Below, in pieces: positions 7,468-15,187 of a DNA stretch of 41,552 bases; the first letter of the stretch is position 1, and every line of letters starts with the position of its first letter. Below the pieces are notes generated by a model. That model had not been told where the DNA came from and did no database searches. It worked only from the letters and a program-made list of their open reading frames with translations. Source of the DNA: Nostoc sp. NMS9. Lineage in GTDB: Bacteria > Cyanobacteriota > Cyanobacteriia > Cyanobacteriales > Nostocaceae. Where the stretch lies: positions 1-41,552 of the forward strand of contig NZ_JABXKL010000098.1 of assembly GCF_017114995.1 (NCBI RefSeq), in the 5' to 3' direction. Made by a program: the position numbers and the translations under genes.

Positions 7468-10400
7468 CTACTGCCTTGGACACACCTTAACCGCATCAGG
7501 ATGGCTAATTAAATAACTCTTAAGCCGACTGCAACCCTGTGCTAATAAATCATCAAGATTTAGGTTCCACAATTTGATGGTGTTGTCACCACTAGCGGAA
7601 GCTAAAGTTTTGCCATCCGGGCTAAACTCGACGCTGTAAACCGAATCGCTATGCCCAATCAGGGTGGTAATTTCTTTGCCTGTGTCGAGATTCCACAATT
7701 TGATGGTGTTGTCATCGCTGGCAGAAGCTAAAGTTTTGCCATCCGGGCTGAAGACGACGCTGTTGACTTTTTGGCTATGCCCCCTGAGAGTGGTAATTGC
7801 TTTGCCTGTGTCGAGATTCCACAATTTGATGGTCTTGTCATAACTAGCAGAAGCTAAAGTTTTGCCATCCGGGCTAAAGACGACGCTGCTAACCCTATCG
7901 CTATGCCCCCTGAGAGTGGTAATTTCTTTGCCTGTGTCGAGATTCCACAATTTGATTGTCTTGTCATAACTAGAGGAAGCTAAAGTTTTGCCATCCGGGC
8001 TGAAGACGGCGCTGCTGACCCTATCGCTATGCCCCCTGAGAGTGGTAATTTCTTTGCCTGTGTCGAGATTCCACAATTTGATTGTCTTGTCATAACTAGA
8101 GGAAGCTAAAGTTTTGCCATCCGGGCTGAAGACGGCGCTGCTGACCCTATCGCTATGCCCCCTGAGAGTGGTAATTTCTTTGCCTGTGTCGAGATTCCAC
8201 AATTTGATTGTCTTGTCACTACTGGCGGAAGCTAAAGTTTTGCCATCTGGGCTGAAGACGGCCGTGATGACCCAATCGCTATGCCCCCTGAGAGTGGTAA
8301 TTTCTTTGCCTGTGTCCCGATTCCACAATTTGATTGTCTTGTCATAACTGGCAGAAGCTAAAGTTTTGCCATCCGGGCTGAACACTACGCTGTTGACCCA
8401 ATTGCTATGCCCCCTGAGAGTGGTAATTTCTTTGTGCGTGTCGAGATTCCACAATTTGATTGTCTTGTCATAACTGGCAGAAGCTAAAGTTTTGCCATCC
8501 GGGCTGAACACTACGCTGTTGACCCAATTGCTATGCCCCCTGAGAGTGGTAATTTCTTTGTGCGTGTCGAGATTCCACAATTTGATTGTCTTGTCATAAC
8601 TGGCAGAAGCTAAAGTTTTGCCATCCGGGCTGAACACTACGCTGTTGACCCAATTGCTATGCCCCCTGAGAGTGGTAATTTCTTTGTGCGTGTCGAGATT
8701 CCACAATTTGATTGTCTTGTCATCGCTGGCAGAAGCTAAAGTTTTGCCATCCGGGCTGAACATTACGCTGTAGACCTTATCGCTATGCCCCCTGAGAGTG
8801 GTAATTTCTTTGCCTGTGTCCCGATTCCACAATTTGATTGTCTTGTCACTACTGGCGGAAGCTAAAGTTTTGCCATCCGGGCTGAACACTACGCTGTTGA
8901 CCTTATCGCTATGCCCCCTGAGAGTGGTAATTTCTTTGCCTGTGTCCCGATTCCACAATTTGATTGTCTTGTCATAACTGGCAGAAGCTAAAGTTTTGCC
9001 ATCCGGGCTGAACACTACGCTGTTGACCGAATCGCTATGCCCCCTGAGAGTGGTAATTTCTTTGCCTGTGTCCCGATTCCACAATTTGATTGTCTTGTCA
9101 TAACTGGCAGAAGCTAAAGTTTTGCCATCCGGGCTGAACACTACGCTGTTGACCGAATCGCTATGCCCTTCGAGACGATTTTGTTCGCGAATATTAGTAC
9201 TAGATAGAATTCTCTGTAAATTAGACAAAGGGCTGTATGCTGGATAGTCTGCTAAAGATTGTTTATCCTTGACCAGACTTTTTAATGTTCCTGCCGTCTC
9301 CATTGCTAATAGCAGAGCATCAAATTTCCTGGAAGACTCAAACAACTGCAACGCATTTGTTCCGTCTTGTTCCAATCGCGTAACCGTTAAAGCAACTTCT
9401 CTGGCTGCTTCTGCCTTTTTTAATTCCTCAAGACTTTTTTGAGTAGCTATAGATGATGCTACTGCCCCTATTAGAGCAAAACCTAACACCAAAGAACCAA
9501 TACGAATTCGTTGATTAGCTTTGTGGTTCGCCTCTGCTAAAACTTGCTTTGCCTGTTCCTCTGCCTCCAGTCTTTTCTGCACATCACGTTTTTCCAACTC
9601 TTGGCTAGCAGCTAAAAACTGATAGTCTAAGTCACTCAAACTTTTATCGACTGCCCATTCTTGAGCATCTTGCAAAGTCTTTCCCCGGAACAAGCGCGAC
9701 TCATCTTGACGTTCCGACTCAACCCAGGCATTCAATGCAGCCGAGTAAGGACGCAACTTTGCCAAGATTTTTTCAGCCCACTCCTGTTTAAACACCTCTG
9801 CATAAATCCGGTTATAAATTCGTAGCTTACCGTCTCGCTTCACCACTAACCCCGTCAGCTGCAATTCTGTTTGTTCAGGACTGTCATCAGTTTCTATCTC
9901 TCCCTGTTGCGAAATTTGCTGACACAACCCCAACAATCGCCCAGTTCTCTGTTCCCCACTCTGCATGATTCTGTCTCGAATCGTCTTCAAATGCTCCGGC
10001 TCGTCTTGCGTTTCCCAATTCTCAATAATCCCCTCGCGTACCAACTCTTCCACCCAGTCCCCAATCTCTATTCCCCAATTCCTAGTCTCTAGTCCCCCCT
10101 GCACCAGCAACTTACAAACTTTTTGGGTCAAAAACGGCTGTCCTCCCGTCCAGTCCAGCACCACCTGCATTAATTCTTGAGAATCACCCACTTCAGCCAA
10201 ACCCCGCGCCAAGGGTTGCGCTTCTGGGAGTTGAAAGCCAGTTAAATCAATTGCCTGTCCAATATTAAAAGGTGTGCGGCGTTTGTCTTGAATCAAATCT
10301 GAAGGCGTAGATACTCCAATCAAAGCAAAAGTGAGGCGATTATATTCAGGATGGTCTGCTCGTCGGTTGTAGCAATCGCGGATAACTGCAAAAAAGTCAT

Positions 10401-10860
10401 CCAAGTTAAATGAAAGACTTAGAATGCTGTCAATTTCATCAATAAAAATAACAATCTTTTCAGTAATTGTTTGAAGTAAAACCGTTTCAATAAACTTGCT
10501 CAAGCGCTGCACTGGTGACAGCAAACCGTTATTATTCCACCAAGTATCTAAATCAAAAGTTGTATAAATATTAAAACTTCCCACCAGAGTATCAATCACC
10601 CCGGCATACCACTGTTCTGGGGTAATATCTGCCGTCCCAATAGCTGTAATATCAACAACAGCACAAGCAAATCCTTCTGTTTGCAACTGCTGCATTACCC
10701 GCACCCGCAAGCTAGATTTCCCCATCTGCCGAGAATTGAGTACATAACAAAAATCCCCAGCCTTCAAGCCTTCATAGAGGTCATCGTCAGCTTGCCGTCG
10801 AACATAAGTTGGTGCATTTTGAGGAAGACTACCGCCGACTTGATACTGGTACTGAGTCAC
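7468..10860 (-). CDS. AAA-like ATPase with C-terminal WD40 repeats
   Basis: 1130 residues. The N-terminal STAND/AAA-like ATPase module has the cyanobacterial Walker A variant LNSRQMGKSSLRVRV (about residues 41-55), Walker B IVIFIDEIDSIL (about 136-147) and TGGQPFLTQKVCKLL, followed by a winged-helix-like region. A coiled stretch (about 415-450) precedes one hydrophobic segment (IGSLVLGFALIGAVASSIA, about 455-475), so the protein is probably membrane-anchored. Then come 13 WD40 repeats of 42 residues each, nearly identical, forming one or two beta-propellers for partner binding. The start is GTG 10860, preceded by GGAG at 9-base spacing within a leader shared with the gene at 16368. Such proteins are thought to be signal-responsive scaffolds; ligand and output are unknown. 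It is the last gene of the minus-strand set beginning with the CHAT gene. Confidence 0.93.
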   Translation of the reverse strand: MTQYQYQVGGSLPQNAPTYVRRQADDDLYEGLKAGDFCYVLNSRQMGKSSLRVRVMQQLQTEGFACAVVDITAIGTADITPEQWYAGVIDTLVGSFNIYTTFDLDTWWNNNGLLSPVQRLSKFIETVLLQTITEKIVIFIDEIDSILSLSFNLDDFFAVIRDCYNRRADHPEYNRLTFALIGVSTPSDLIQDKRRTPFNIGQAIDLTGFQLPEAQPLARGLAEVGDSQELMQVVLDWTGGQPFLTQKVCKLLVQGGLETRNWGIEIGDWVEELVREGIIENWETQDEPEHLKTIRDRIMQSGEQRTGRLLGLCQQISQQGEIETDDSPEQTELQLTGLVVKRDGKLRIYNRIYAEVFKQEWAEKILAKLRPYSAALNAWVESERQDESRLFRGKTLQDAQEWAVDKSLSDLDYQFLAASQELEKRDVQKRLEAEEQAKQVLAEANHKANQRIRIGSLVLGFALIGAVASSIATQKSLEELKKAEAAREVALTVTRLEQDGTNALQLFESSRKFDALLLAMETAGTLKSLVKDKQSLADYPAYSPLSNLQRILSSTNIREQNRLEGHSDSVNSVVFSPDGKTLASASYDKTIKLWNRDTGKEITTLRGHSDSVNSVVFSPDGKTLASASYDKTIKLWNRDTGKEITTLRGHSDKVNSVVFSPDGKTLASASSDKTIKLWNRDTGKEITTLRGHSDKVYSVMFSPDGKTLASASDDKTIKLWNLDTHKEITTLRGHSNWVNSVVFSPDGKTLASASYDKTIKLWNLDTHKEITTLRGHSNWVNSVVFSPDGKTLASASYDKTIKLWNLDTHKEITTLRGHSNWVNSVVFSPDGKTLASASYDKTIKLWNRDTGKEITTLRGHSDWVITAVFSPDGKTLASASSDKTIKLWNLDTGKEITTLRGHSDRVSSAVFSPDGKTLASSSYDKTIKLWNLDTGKEITTLRGHSDRVSSAVFSPDGKTLASSSYDKTIKLWNLDTGKEITTLRGHSDRVSSVVFSPDGKTLASASYDKTIKLWNLDTGKAITTLRGHSQKVNSVVFSPDGKTLASASDDNTIKLWNLDTGKEITTLIGHSDSVYSVEFSPDGKTLASASGDNTIKLWNLNLDDLLAQGCSRLKSYLISHPDAVKVCPRQ
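7531..9168 (-). repeat. WD40-coding DNA array, 13 units of 126 bp
   Basis: Thirteen consecutive 126-bp units encode variants of GHSDSVNSVVFSPDGKTLAS followed by ASYDKTIKLWNRDTGKEITTLR. Synonymous sites are also conserved: three consecutive units around 8380-8700 (those with SNWVNSVVFSPDG) are identical over essentially their whole length. Units differ mainly at the residue after GHS-D/N (S, K, W, R, Q) and at DT-G/H. This indicates recent unit duplication or gene conversion, not old divergence. Confidence 0.93.
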
Positions 10861-10878
10861 GTCGCTTCGCTCCGAATT
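10856..10878 (-). promoter_or_regulatory. Repeated leader with Shine-Dalgarno and GTG start (ATPase-WD40 gene)
   Basis: On the minus strand this 23-bp stretch reads AATTCGGAGCGAAGCGAC immediately followed by GTGAC. GTG is the start codon and GGAG, nine bases upstream, the ribosome-binding site. The same 23 bases, including the start codon, occur at 16350-16372 in front of the third Uma2 gene. In both places the upstream DNA is a short A/T tandem (TTAAAAA or TTTTGAA units). It fixes the start codon choice for both genes. Confidence 0.75.
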
Positions 10879-10937
10879 AAAAATTAAAAATTAAAAAATT
10901 ATGAAATACAACGTGAGTTCGAAAAACCTTTCCCTGC

Positions 10938-10983
10938 CTTGAACTAAAGTTCAAGTCTGTCCCTCTCCGAATCGGAGAGGGAC
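10938..10983. repeat. Two perfect hairpins between nuclease and ATPase-WD40 genes
   Basis: CTTGAAC-TAAA-GTTCAAG (10938-10955) is followed by GTCCCTCTCCG-AAT-CGGAGAGGGAC (10959-10983), an 11-bp perfect stem. The second resembles small dispersed palindromes of Nostoc. On the minus strand they lie in the 164-bp gap upstream of the ATPase-WD40 start, where they could end upstream transcription or affect mRNA processing. No good T-run follows, so simple intrinsic termination is doubtful. Confidence 0.7.
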
Positions 10984-11015
10984 GGTTTTGCGTAGTAAAA
11001 CTGGGGAGAGGTCAT

Positions 11016-11040
11016 AATTACAAATTACGAATTACGAATT
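11016..11040. repeat. Heptanucleotide tandem repeat (AATTACG) overlapping the nuclease stop codon
   Basis: AATTACA, AATTACG, AATTACG and a partial AATT follow one another. Short tandemly repeated heptamers are typical of heterocystous cyanobacteria. The stop codon and last residues (IRNS) of the nuclease at 11025-11651 are encoded by this repeat. Confidence 0.85.
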
Positions 11041-11651
11041 AAACCAGCTAGATGTTTTAACACTTTTACGACAGTATATAAGTCATCCCCGCGATTAAGC
11101 GACAGTGTGTAAGATAAGGCATATCTCGGTGTAACCTGTTTCGTCAACTTAATAAATCTAAATTCACTACCATTGGTGACAAACCCAAAAACAGGTTTTG
11201 CCGAAGTTGCATCTGCCAACATATAAGCCAATGCTTGTGGAATTGCTGGCACTAACGAGTAATCTGCTCGTTTTGCCTCAATTACGAGAACCCAAAGTGG
11301 AGGATGGAACACCAAGATATCAATACGTCCTCTAACAATTGTGCCTTCGTCTTCAGAAGAAATTCTGACCTCTTGTTCCGAGGCGATGTAGAAAGGCGGT
11401 TGATAAAAACCTGCTAGACGCAATAGTGGAGATAGCACCACCATTTTGACTACAGGTTCTAAAATAGGATATTTCGATAGATGCAAATATTCTGCCTTGA
11501 CTTCGTTGAGAGATTGCTTTTCTAAGTCACTCAACTCAGCTAAATCTTGCTGCCACTCTGAAAAAAAATGTTCGTCGTCTGCAAGTTGTAGACCAAATTC
11601 ATCAATAAGTTGGGCTAGGGTGATATCTTTTCCTTGAATAACCTGAACCAT
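11025..11651 (-). CDS. HsdR N-terminal-like / PD-(D/E)XK nuclease-like protein
   Basis: 208 residues. The centre holds the nuclease-fold signature: ISSEDEGTIVRGRIDILVFH (Asp of GRID, near residue 110) followed by WVLVIEAKRADYS (the E-x-K, near 125), then PQALAYM and FGFVTNGSEFRFI. This is the pattern of the type I restriction HsdR N-terminal domain, seen in many cyanobacterial stand-alone proteins annotated as restriction subunit R. There is no helicase, methylase or specificity subunit here, so it is not a complete restriction system. The N-terminal 50 residues (GKDITLAQLIDEFGLQLADD) are helical. It lies between the CHAT-ATPase and ATPase-WD40 genes on the same strand. The C-terminus ends inside a heptamer repeat and may be altered by it. 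Confidence 0.8.
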   Translation of the reverse strand: MVQVIQGKDITLAQLIDEFGLQLADDEHFFSEWQQDLAELSDLEKQSLNEVKAEYLHLSKYPILEPVVKMVVLSPLLRLAGFYQPPFYIASEQEVRISSEDEGTIVRGRIDILVFHPPLWVLVIEAKRADYSLVPAIPQALAYMLADATSAKPVFGFVTNGSEFRFIKLTKQVTPRYALSYTLSLNRGDDLYTVVKVLKHLAGLIRNS

Positions 11652-11700
11652 TGTTAATCCTTTTAGTTATAGCGATTCAAAAAATGTTTGCGATAGATTA

Positions 11701-11793
11701 CCCCACCCTAACCCTCCCCTTAGAAAGGGGAGGGAACCAGATTTCTGATCTCCCTCCTTAACAAAGGGGGATTAAGGGGGGTGATACCTGGAT
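11701..11793. repeat. Small dispersed palindromic repeats between the CHAT and nuclease genes
   Basis: A perfect 9-bp stem, CCCTCCCCT (11712-11720) and AGGGGAGGG (11726-11734), is followed by CTCCCTCCTTAACAAAGGGG and GATTAAGGGGGGT. The second part belongs to the same family as the insertion inside uvrA at 4561-4617. It sits in the 239-bp gap upstream of the nuclease start. Confidence 0.75.
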
Positions 11794-11890
11794 AAGCGGA
11801 GGGTTTTGTCTATGTGTCGCATTCTTTTTTCAAATTCATATTAAATGGTAATTGCAGATAAAAGTCTTATTGCACTCCTAATGTACTTTT

Positions 11891-13555
11891 TTAATTTTTC
11901 AACCCCAAGCGATGCCAAAAATATTGACGATACAATTCACACAGAGGTATCACTTCATTGCCTTGAAACTTAACTAACCCCATACTGCGGAGTTTAAACG
12001 CTTCAGTTGTGCCTACATCCACGGGGCGATTTGCCATCATCACTTGTTTAACCGCAGCTAGCAATTCTGCATCCTCTTGCAAATTCAGCCAATGGCGGCG
12101 TAAATGGTCACTGTAAGGCCCTTCCTCAGTTGCCGCGATTTTTTGCAGATTTTCCAGCGTCATCCGACCACGGGCAATTTCATAAAGCGCTACTCGCACT
12201 AAATAAGGATGACCACCCACCAGTGTCATTAATTCTTCAATTTGTAAGTTAGACCAATTGAGTTTGTGACGCTGTACCAAGTTTTGTACTTGTATTTGAT
12301 TTAAGTCTGGCAACTCAATGGGTAAACCGACATTAAAAGGCGACTGATTTATATTGAGTGGGATATAAACTTCCTTAGAATGTACAATCACCAACCGGAG
12401 ATTTTTCCAAACTGTCTCATTCTTTGACCGCTCATGCCAAGCTCGTAGTAATCCAAAAAAATCAGCCGCAATTATCGGATGCTTGAAGACTTCATCGACT
12501 TCATCCAAACCCAAAGCTACGGGGTTATTAATCGCGGGTAATAAATACCGTTGAAAATAATTTGTACATTTATTCTTGCTACCTAAAACACCTTTCCAAT
12601 ACTCGTCTAACTTATCGGGTAGATTCAGTTCGTAAGTAATGCTAGCGCAGAACCACTGCAAAAACTGATCTAAATTGCCGAGAAATTCTGCATCGGCTGA
12701 CTGGAAATTCACAGGTGCAGTCTGATAGCCATGTTGACTAGCATGATGTAGAACCCTTGACATGAGCGAAGTTTTGCCCATCTGCCGGGGAGCTTTGATG
12801 CGAATTAAGGCCCCTGGTTGAAGAATCGCTTCATAACAGTCTACCTCAATAGGCGATCGCTCGACATAGAAAGCAGAGTTTAGAGATACCTGCCCTTCTG
12901 GATTTTCCAAGGAGATTGCTGTTTTTATCTCGGTATCTGGAATCGTTTCGTTAGCAGAGATAGCACCTTGGGAATTGTTCCGACTTTTCAGCACTGGGGT
13001 GGAAGACTCTGGAATACTTTCTAAGTCAATAGCGCTACAGCCAAATTCATAAGCATCTTCATAAGACCTATCAGCGCCCAGTGCATCATAAAAGCCTACC
13101 GCAAATTCAATTGCCGCCCTGTCCCCAATTGCCCGATTCATCCCAACTACGCAATTAATGTGTTGGTAAATTGCCTCAGCTTGCACCTCGCTATAACAGG
13201 CATTTAATAAGATACACTCAACTTTGTCTTTAAATAACTTAAATAACCTTGCCAGTGACTCTGTACTCACTAGCTGCATTTGCCCTGTATTATTTTCCAA
13301 GGCTAAACCTTGATTTCCTCCACCATGTCCAGAAAAATGGATGATATGAGGATTATGATCTAAAAGCGCACGCCGCAAATCGTCAGGTCGCACCGCCCAT
13401 TTAGTAATCAGTTCAAACTTATCTCGGCTACGAGAGCGTTGCAACCCTTCCTGAATTTCCCTTACTTCCTCGTCCAAGCGGAGTTTGTCTGTCGTTGTGG
13501 GATTAGCTGACACAATCAGGATTTTTTTCACAGCGCTATCAACTATTGAATGCAA
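11891..13555 (-). CDS. CHAT protease domain fused to AAA-like ATPase
   Basis: 554 residues. The N-terminal 190 residues form a CHAT (caspase-like) peptidase domain: ILIVSANPTTTDKLRLDEEV, catalytic His in IIHFSGHGGG (about residue 77), catalytic Cys in CILLNACYSE (about 119) and AIEFAVGFYDALG. A linker leads to a STAND/AAA-like ATPase with Walker A variant APRQMGKTSLMSRV (about 258) and Walker B ALGLDEVDEVF (about 352). A C-terminal winged-helix region (GGHPYLVRVALYEIARGR) follows. The ATPase part is the same family as in the WD40 protein at 7468. CHAT-STAND fusions are thought to be regulated proteases in signalling, cell death or anti-phage responses. Both catalytic residues are present, so activity is plausible. 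It is transcribed first of three co-oriented genes, with a 12 x 21-bp repeat just upstream. Confidence 0.92.
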   Translation of the reverse strand: MHSIVDSAVKKILIVSANPTTTDKLRLDEEVREIQEGLQRSRSRDKFELITKWAVRPDDLRRALLDHNPHIIHFSGHGGGNQGLALENNTGQMQLVSTESLARLFKLFKDKVECILLNACYSEVQAEAIYQHINCVVGMNRAIGDRAAIEFAVGFYDALGADRSYEDAYEFGCSAIDLESIPESSTPVLKSRNNSQGAISANETIPDTEIKTAISLENPEGQVSLNSAFYVERSPIEVDCYEAILQPGALIRIKAPRQMGKTSLMSRVLHHASQHGYQTAPVNFQSADAEFLGNLDQFLQWFCASITYELNLPDKLDEYWKGVLGSKNKCTNYFQRYLLPAINNPVALGLDEVDEVFKHPIIAADFFGLLRAWHERSKNETVWKNLRLVIVHSKEVYIPLNINQSPFNVGLPIELPDLNQIQVQNLVQRHKLNWSNLQIEELMTLVGGHPYLVRVALYEIARGRMTLENLQKIAATEEGPYSDHLRRHWLNLQEDAELLAAVKQVMMANRPVDVGTTEAFKLRSMGLVKFQGNEVIPLCELYRQYFWHRLGLKN

Positions 13556-13618
13556 GCTTTTGACTTAGATGTAGTTTACTACAGCAGATAACTAGACAAT
13601 TACTGATAGCACGTTACC

Positions 13619-13870
13619 GTTAATCAGTCTTTTAGCTTCATTAATGAGCCTTTGAACTCCATTAATCAGTCTTTAAACTCCATTAATGAGCCTTTTAGCT
13701 CCATTAATGAGCCTTTGAATTCCATTAATGAGCCTTTGAATTCCATTAATGAGCCTTTGAATTCCATTAATCAGTCTTTTAGCTTCATTAATGAGCCTTT
13801 TAGCTCCATTAATGAGCCTTTGAACTCCATTAATGAGCCTTTTAGCTCCATTAATCAGTCTTTGATACTC
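13619..13870. repeat. Tandem repeat, twelve units of 21 bp
   Basis: Twelve consecutive units of the form ATTAATGAGCCTTTGAATTCC vary among a few states: GAGCC or CAGTC, and TTTGAA or TTTTAGC. Three central units are identical. Both strands stay open across it and could encode a heptapeptide (INEPLNS or RLINGVQ), but no domain or Shine-Dalgarno site supports a gene. It lies 63 bp upstream of the CHAT-ATPase start. Like the 42-bp repeat at 7129, its length is a multiple of 21 bp. Confidence 0.95.
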
Positions 13871-13914
13871 ATGCAAATTCCAGCAAATTTTACAAGCGTG
13901 GAATATACATAATT

Positions 13915-13942
13915 GTAGGGGCACAATATATTGTGCCCCTAC
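13915..13942. repeat. Perfect 28-bp palindrome
   Basis: GTAGGGGCACAATA followed by TATTGTGCCCCTAC is a perfect inverted repeat without loop. It resembles the ubiquitous small dispersed palindromes of Nostoc (compare TAGAGACGTTG...CAACGTCTCTA at 27240-27266). It sits in the gap between the Ser/Thr kinase 3' end and the 21-bp tandem repeat, so it could serve as a terminator or mobile repeat. Confidence 0.9.
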
Positions 13943-14018
13943 GCGTGTAGTCTATTCAATTGAAAACTGCTGTAATCCTTAGCCAGATGCAACCTAATTA
14001 ATCTTAATTTCCGATTTT

Positions 14019-15074
14019 TTATTGGCAATCTGAGCTTAAATCAAAACTTTGACACTCTCTAGCTTCAGACAATTGCCTAACCGTATTACCAGGCTGATAA
14101 CTTATCAAAGTTCCTGCAACCGCAGCTAGTGTAACAACAGTAGCTAGTCCCAACAAAGTAGTTCGTTTTTTAGGTTTGATTGTACTGATGAAATTCTCTA
14201 TCCTAGTAGCACTACCAACAACCTCAATTGTCCCAAGTGCTTTTAAAGCAATAGCCGCATTAGCATAGCGACGTTTTCGGTTGCGTTCCACCATTTTCAT
14301 CAACCACCACCGGAAACGCGGACTGATTTGAGGAACTAATTGCTGGAAATTAAAGCAATAGTTATCATCAATTAATTTGCCAATCTCAACAGAACGGGTA
14401 TTAGTAAGTAAGCAAATTAGTGTTGCTCCTAAACTATATAAATCTGATGCTTCTGTCAGGGAATGACCAAACTGTTCTTCTGGTGGCATAAAACCTGGAG
14501 TCCCCACTACAAAGCTGCTCAGAGCTACTTTCGCACCCTGTATTCTCGCCAACCCAAAATCCACCAAGTAAGCATTTAGTTCTTCATCAACCAAAATATT
14601 CTCTGGCTTAATATCCCGATGAATAATTGGGGAAACTTGCTTTTGCAGATAAACCAAAATTTCTAAGATTGACAGAGCAATTTGCTTAATTTCTTCAGGA
14701 TGAAAGCTGCGTTTTAATCCCAAGGATGGAGCATTTTTATATTCCTGTACCAGATAAAAAGCCCCTGGCATTTCAAAGGAATCTATATAGCGAGGAATGC
14801 GGGAATGATTGAGTTGTTGCAAGATTTCAATTTCGCGCTGATATGCTTTCACACCTGATAAATCAGCACCTGCACGAGCAAAACAAAACTCTTTAATTAC
14901 CACTTGTTGATTAAAATTGAGGATATTAGCTAGATAAGTAATCCGTCCCCCTTCTCGGTTGCGTCCTAGTTCGCTGATGACTTGATAGCCAAGTTCTGAA
15001 AAATCTGGATGGTGATTTAAGGGAATTACCCTTTTATCTCCATTACGCACATCAAGCTCCATTTCACACACCAT
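14019..15074 (-). CDS. Serine/threonine protein kinase with C-terminal membrane anchor
   Basis: 351 residues of Hanks-type kinase. It has the ATP-binding lysine in QVVIKEF (about residue 60), a conserved glutamate in AYQREIEILQQL, the hinge YLVQEY, catalytic loop HRDIKPEN (about 154), DFG (about 173), activation-segment GTPGFMPPEE and SDLYSLGATL. The glycine loop is modified (ELGRNREGG). One hydrophobic segment near the end (LLGLATVVTLAAVAGTLI, about 306-323) anchors it, leaving only a short 20-30 residue tail with two cysteines, so there is no sensor domain. The second methionine (MELDVRNG) is an alternative start. It is separated from the hydrolase by 113 bp. Substrate unknown; it could feed the CHAT/ATPase set, by position only. 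Confidence 0.93.
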   Translation of the reverse strand: MVCEMELDVRNGDKRVIPLNHHPDFSELGYQVISELGRNREGGRITYLANILNFNQQVVIKEFCFARAGADLSGVKAYQREIEILQQLNHSRIPRYIDSFEMPGAFYLVQEYKNAPSLGLKRSFHPEEIKQIALSILEILVYLQKQVSPIIHRDIKPENILVDEELNAYLVDFGLARIQGAKVALSSFVVGTPGFMPPEEQFGHSLTEASDLYSLGATLICLLTNTRSVEIGKLIDDNYCFNFQQLVPQISPRFRWWLMKMVERNRKRRYANAAIALKALGTIEVVGSATRIENFISTIKPKKRTTLLGLATVVTLAAVAGTLISYQPGNTVRQLSEARECQSFDLSSDCQ

Positions 15075-15131
15075 ACGAGTTTGATTTTGTCAAGGCGCAA
15101 TTCAAAGATTAAGATCCACTCACCCAGATTG

Positions 15132-15161
15132 TTAGCCCCATTTTTACTTTGCTTGGGCTAA
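15132..15161 (-). terminator. Possible terminator hairpin after the alpha/beta hydrolase
   Basis: TTAGCCC (15132-15138) and GGGCTAA (15155-15161) form a 7-bp stem downstream of the hydrolase stop, before the kinase start. There is no clear T-run, so the call is weak. Confidence 0.35.
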
Positions 15162-15187
15162 TACATATCGGCAGAAAGGCGAAATTA

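Noticed and set aside
11025..11651. Complete type I restriction system
   Set aside because: Only an HsdR-N-like domain is present; no HsdM, HsdS or motor domain.
13652..13924. Open frames on both strands across the 21-bp repeat (SINEPLN / RLINGVQ repeats)
   Set aside because: Same reason: repeat length divisible by three; no start signal and low complexity.
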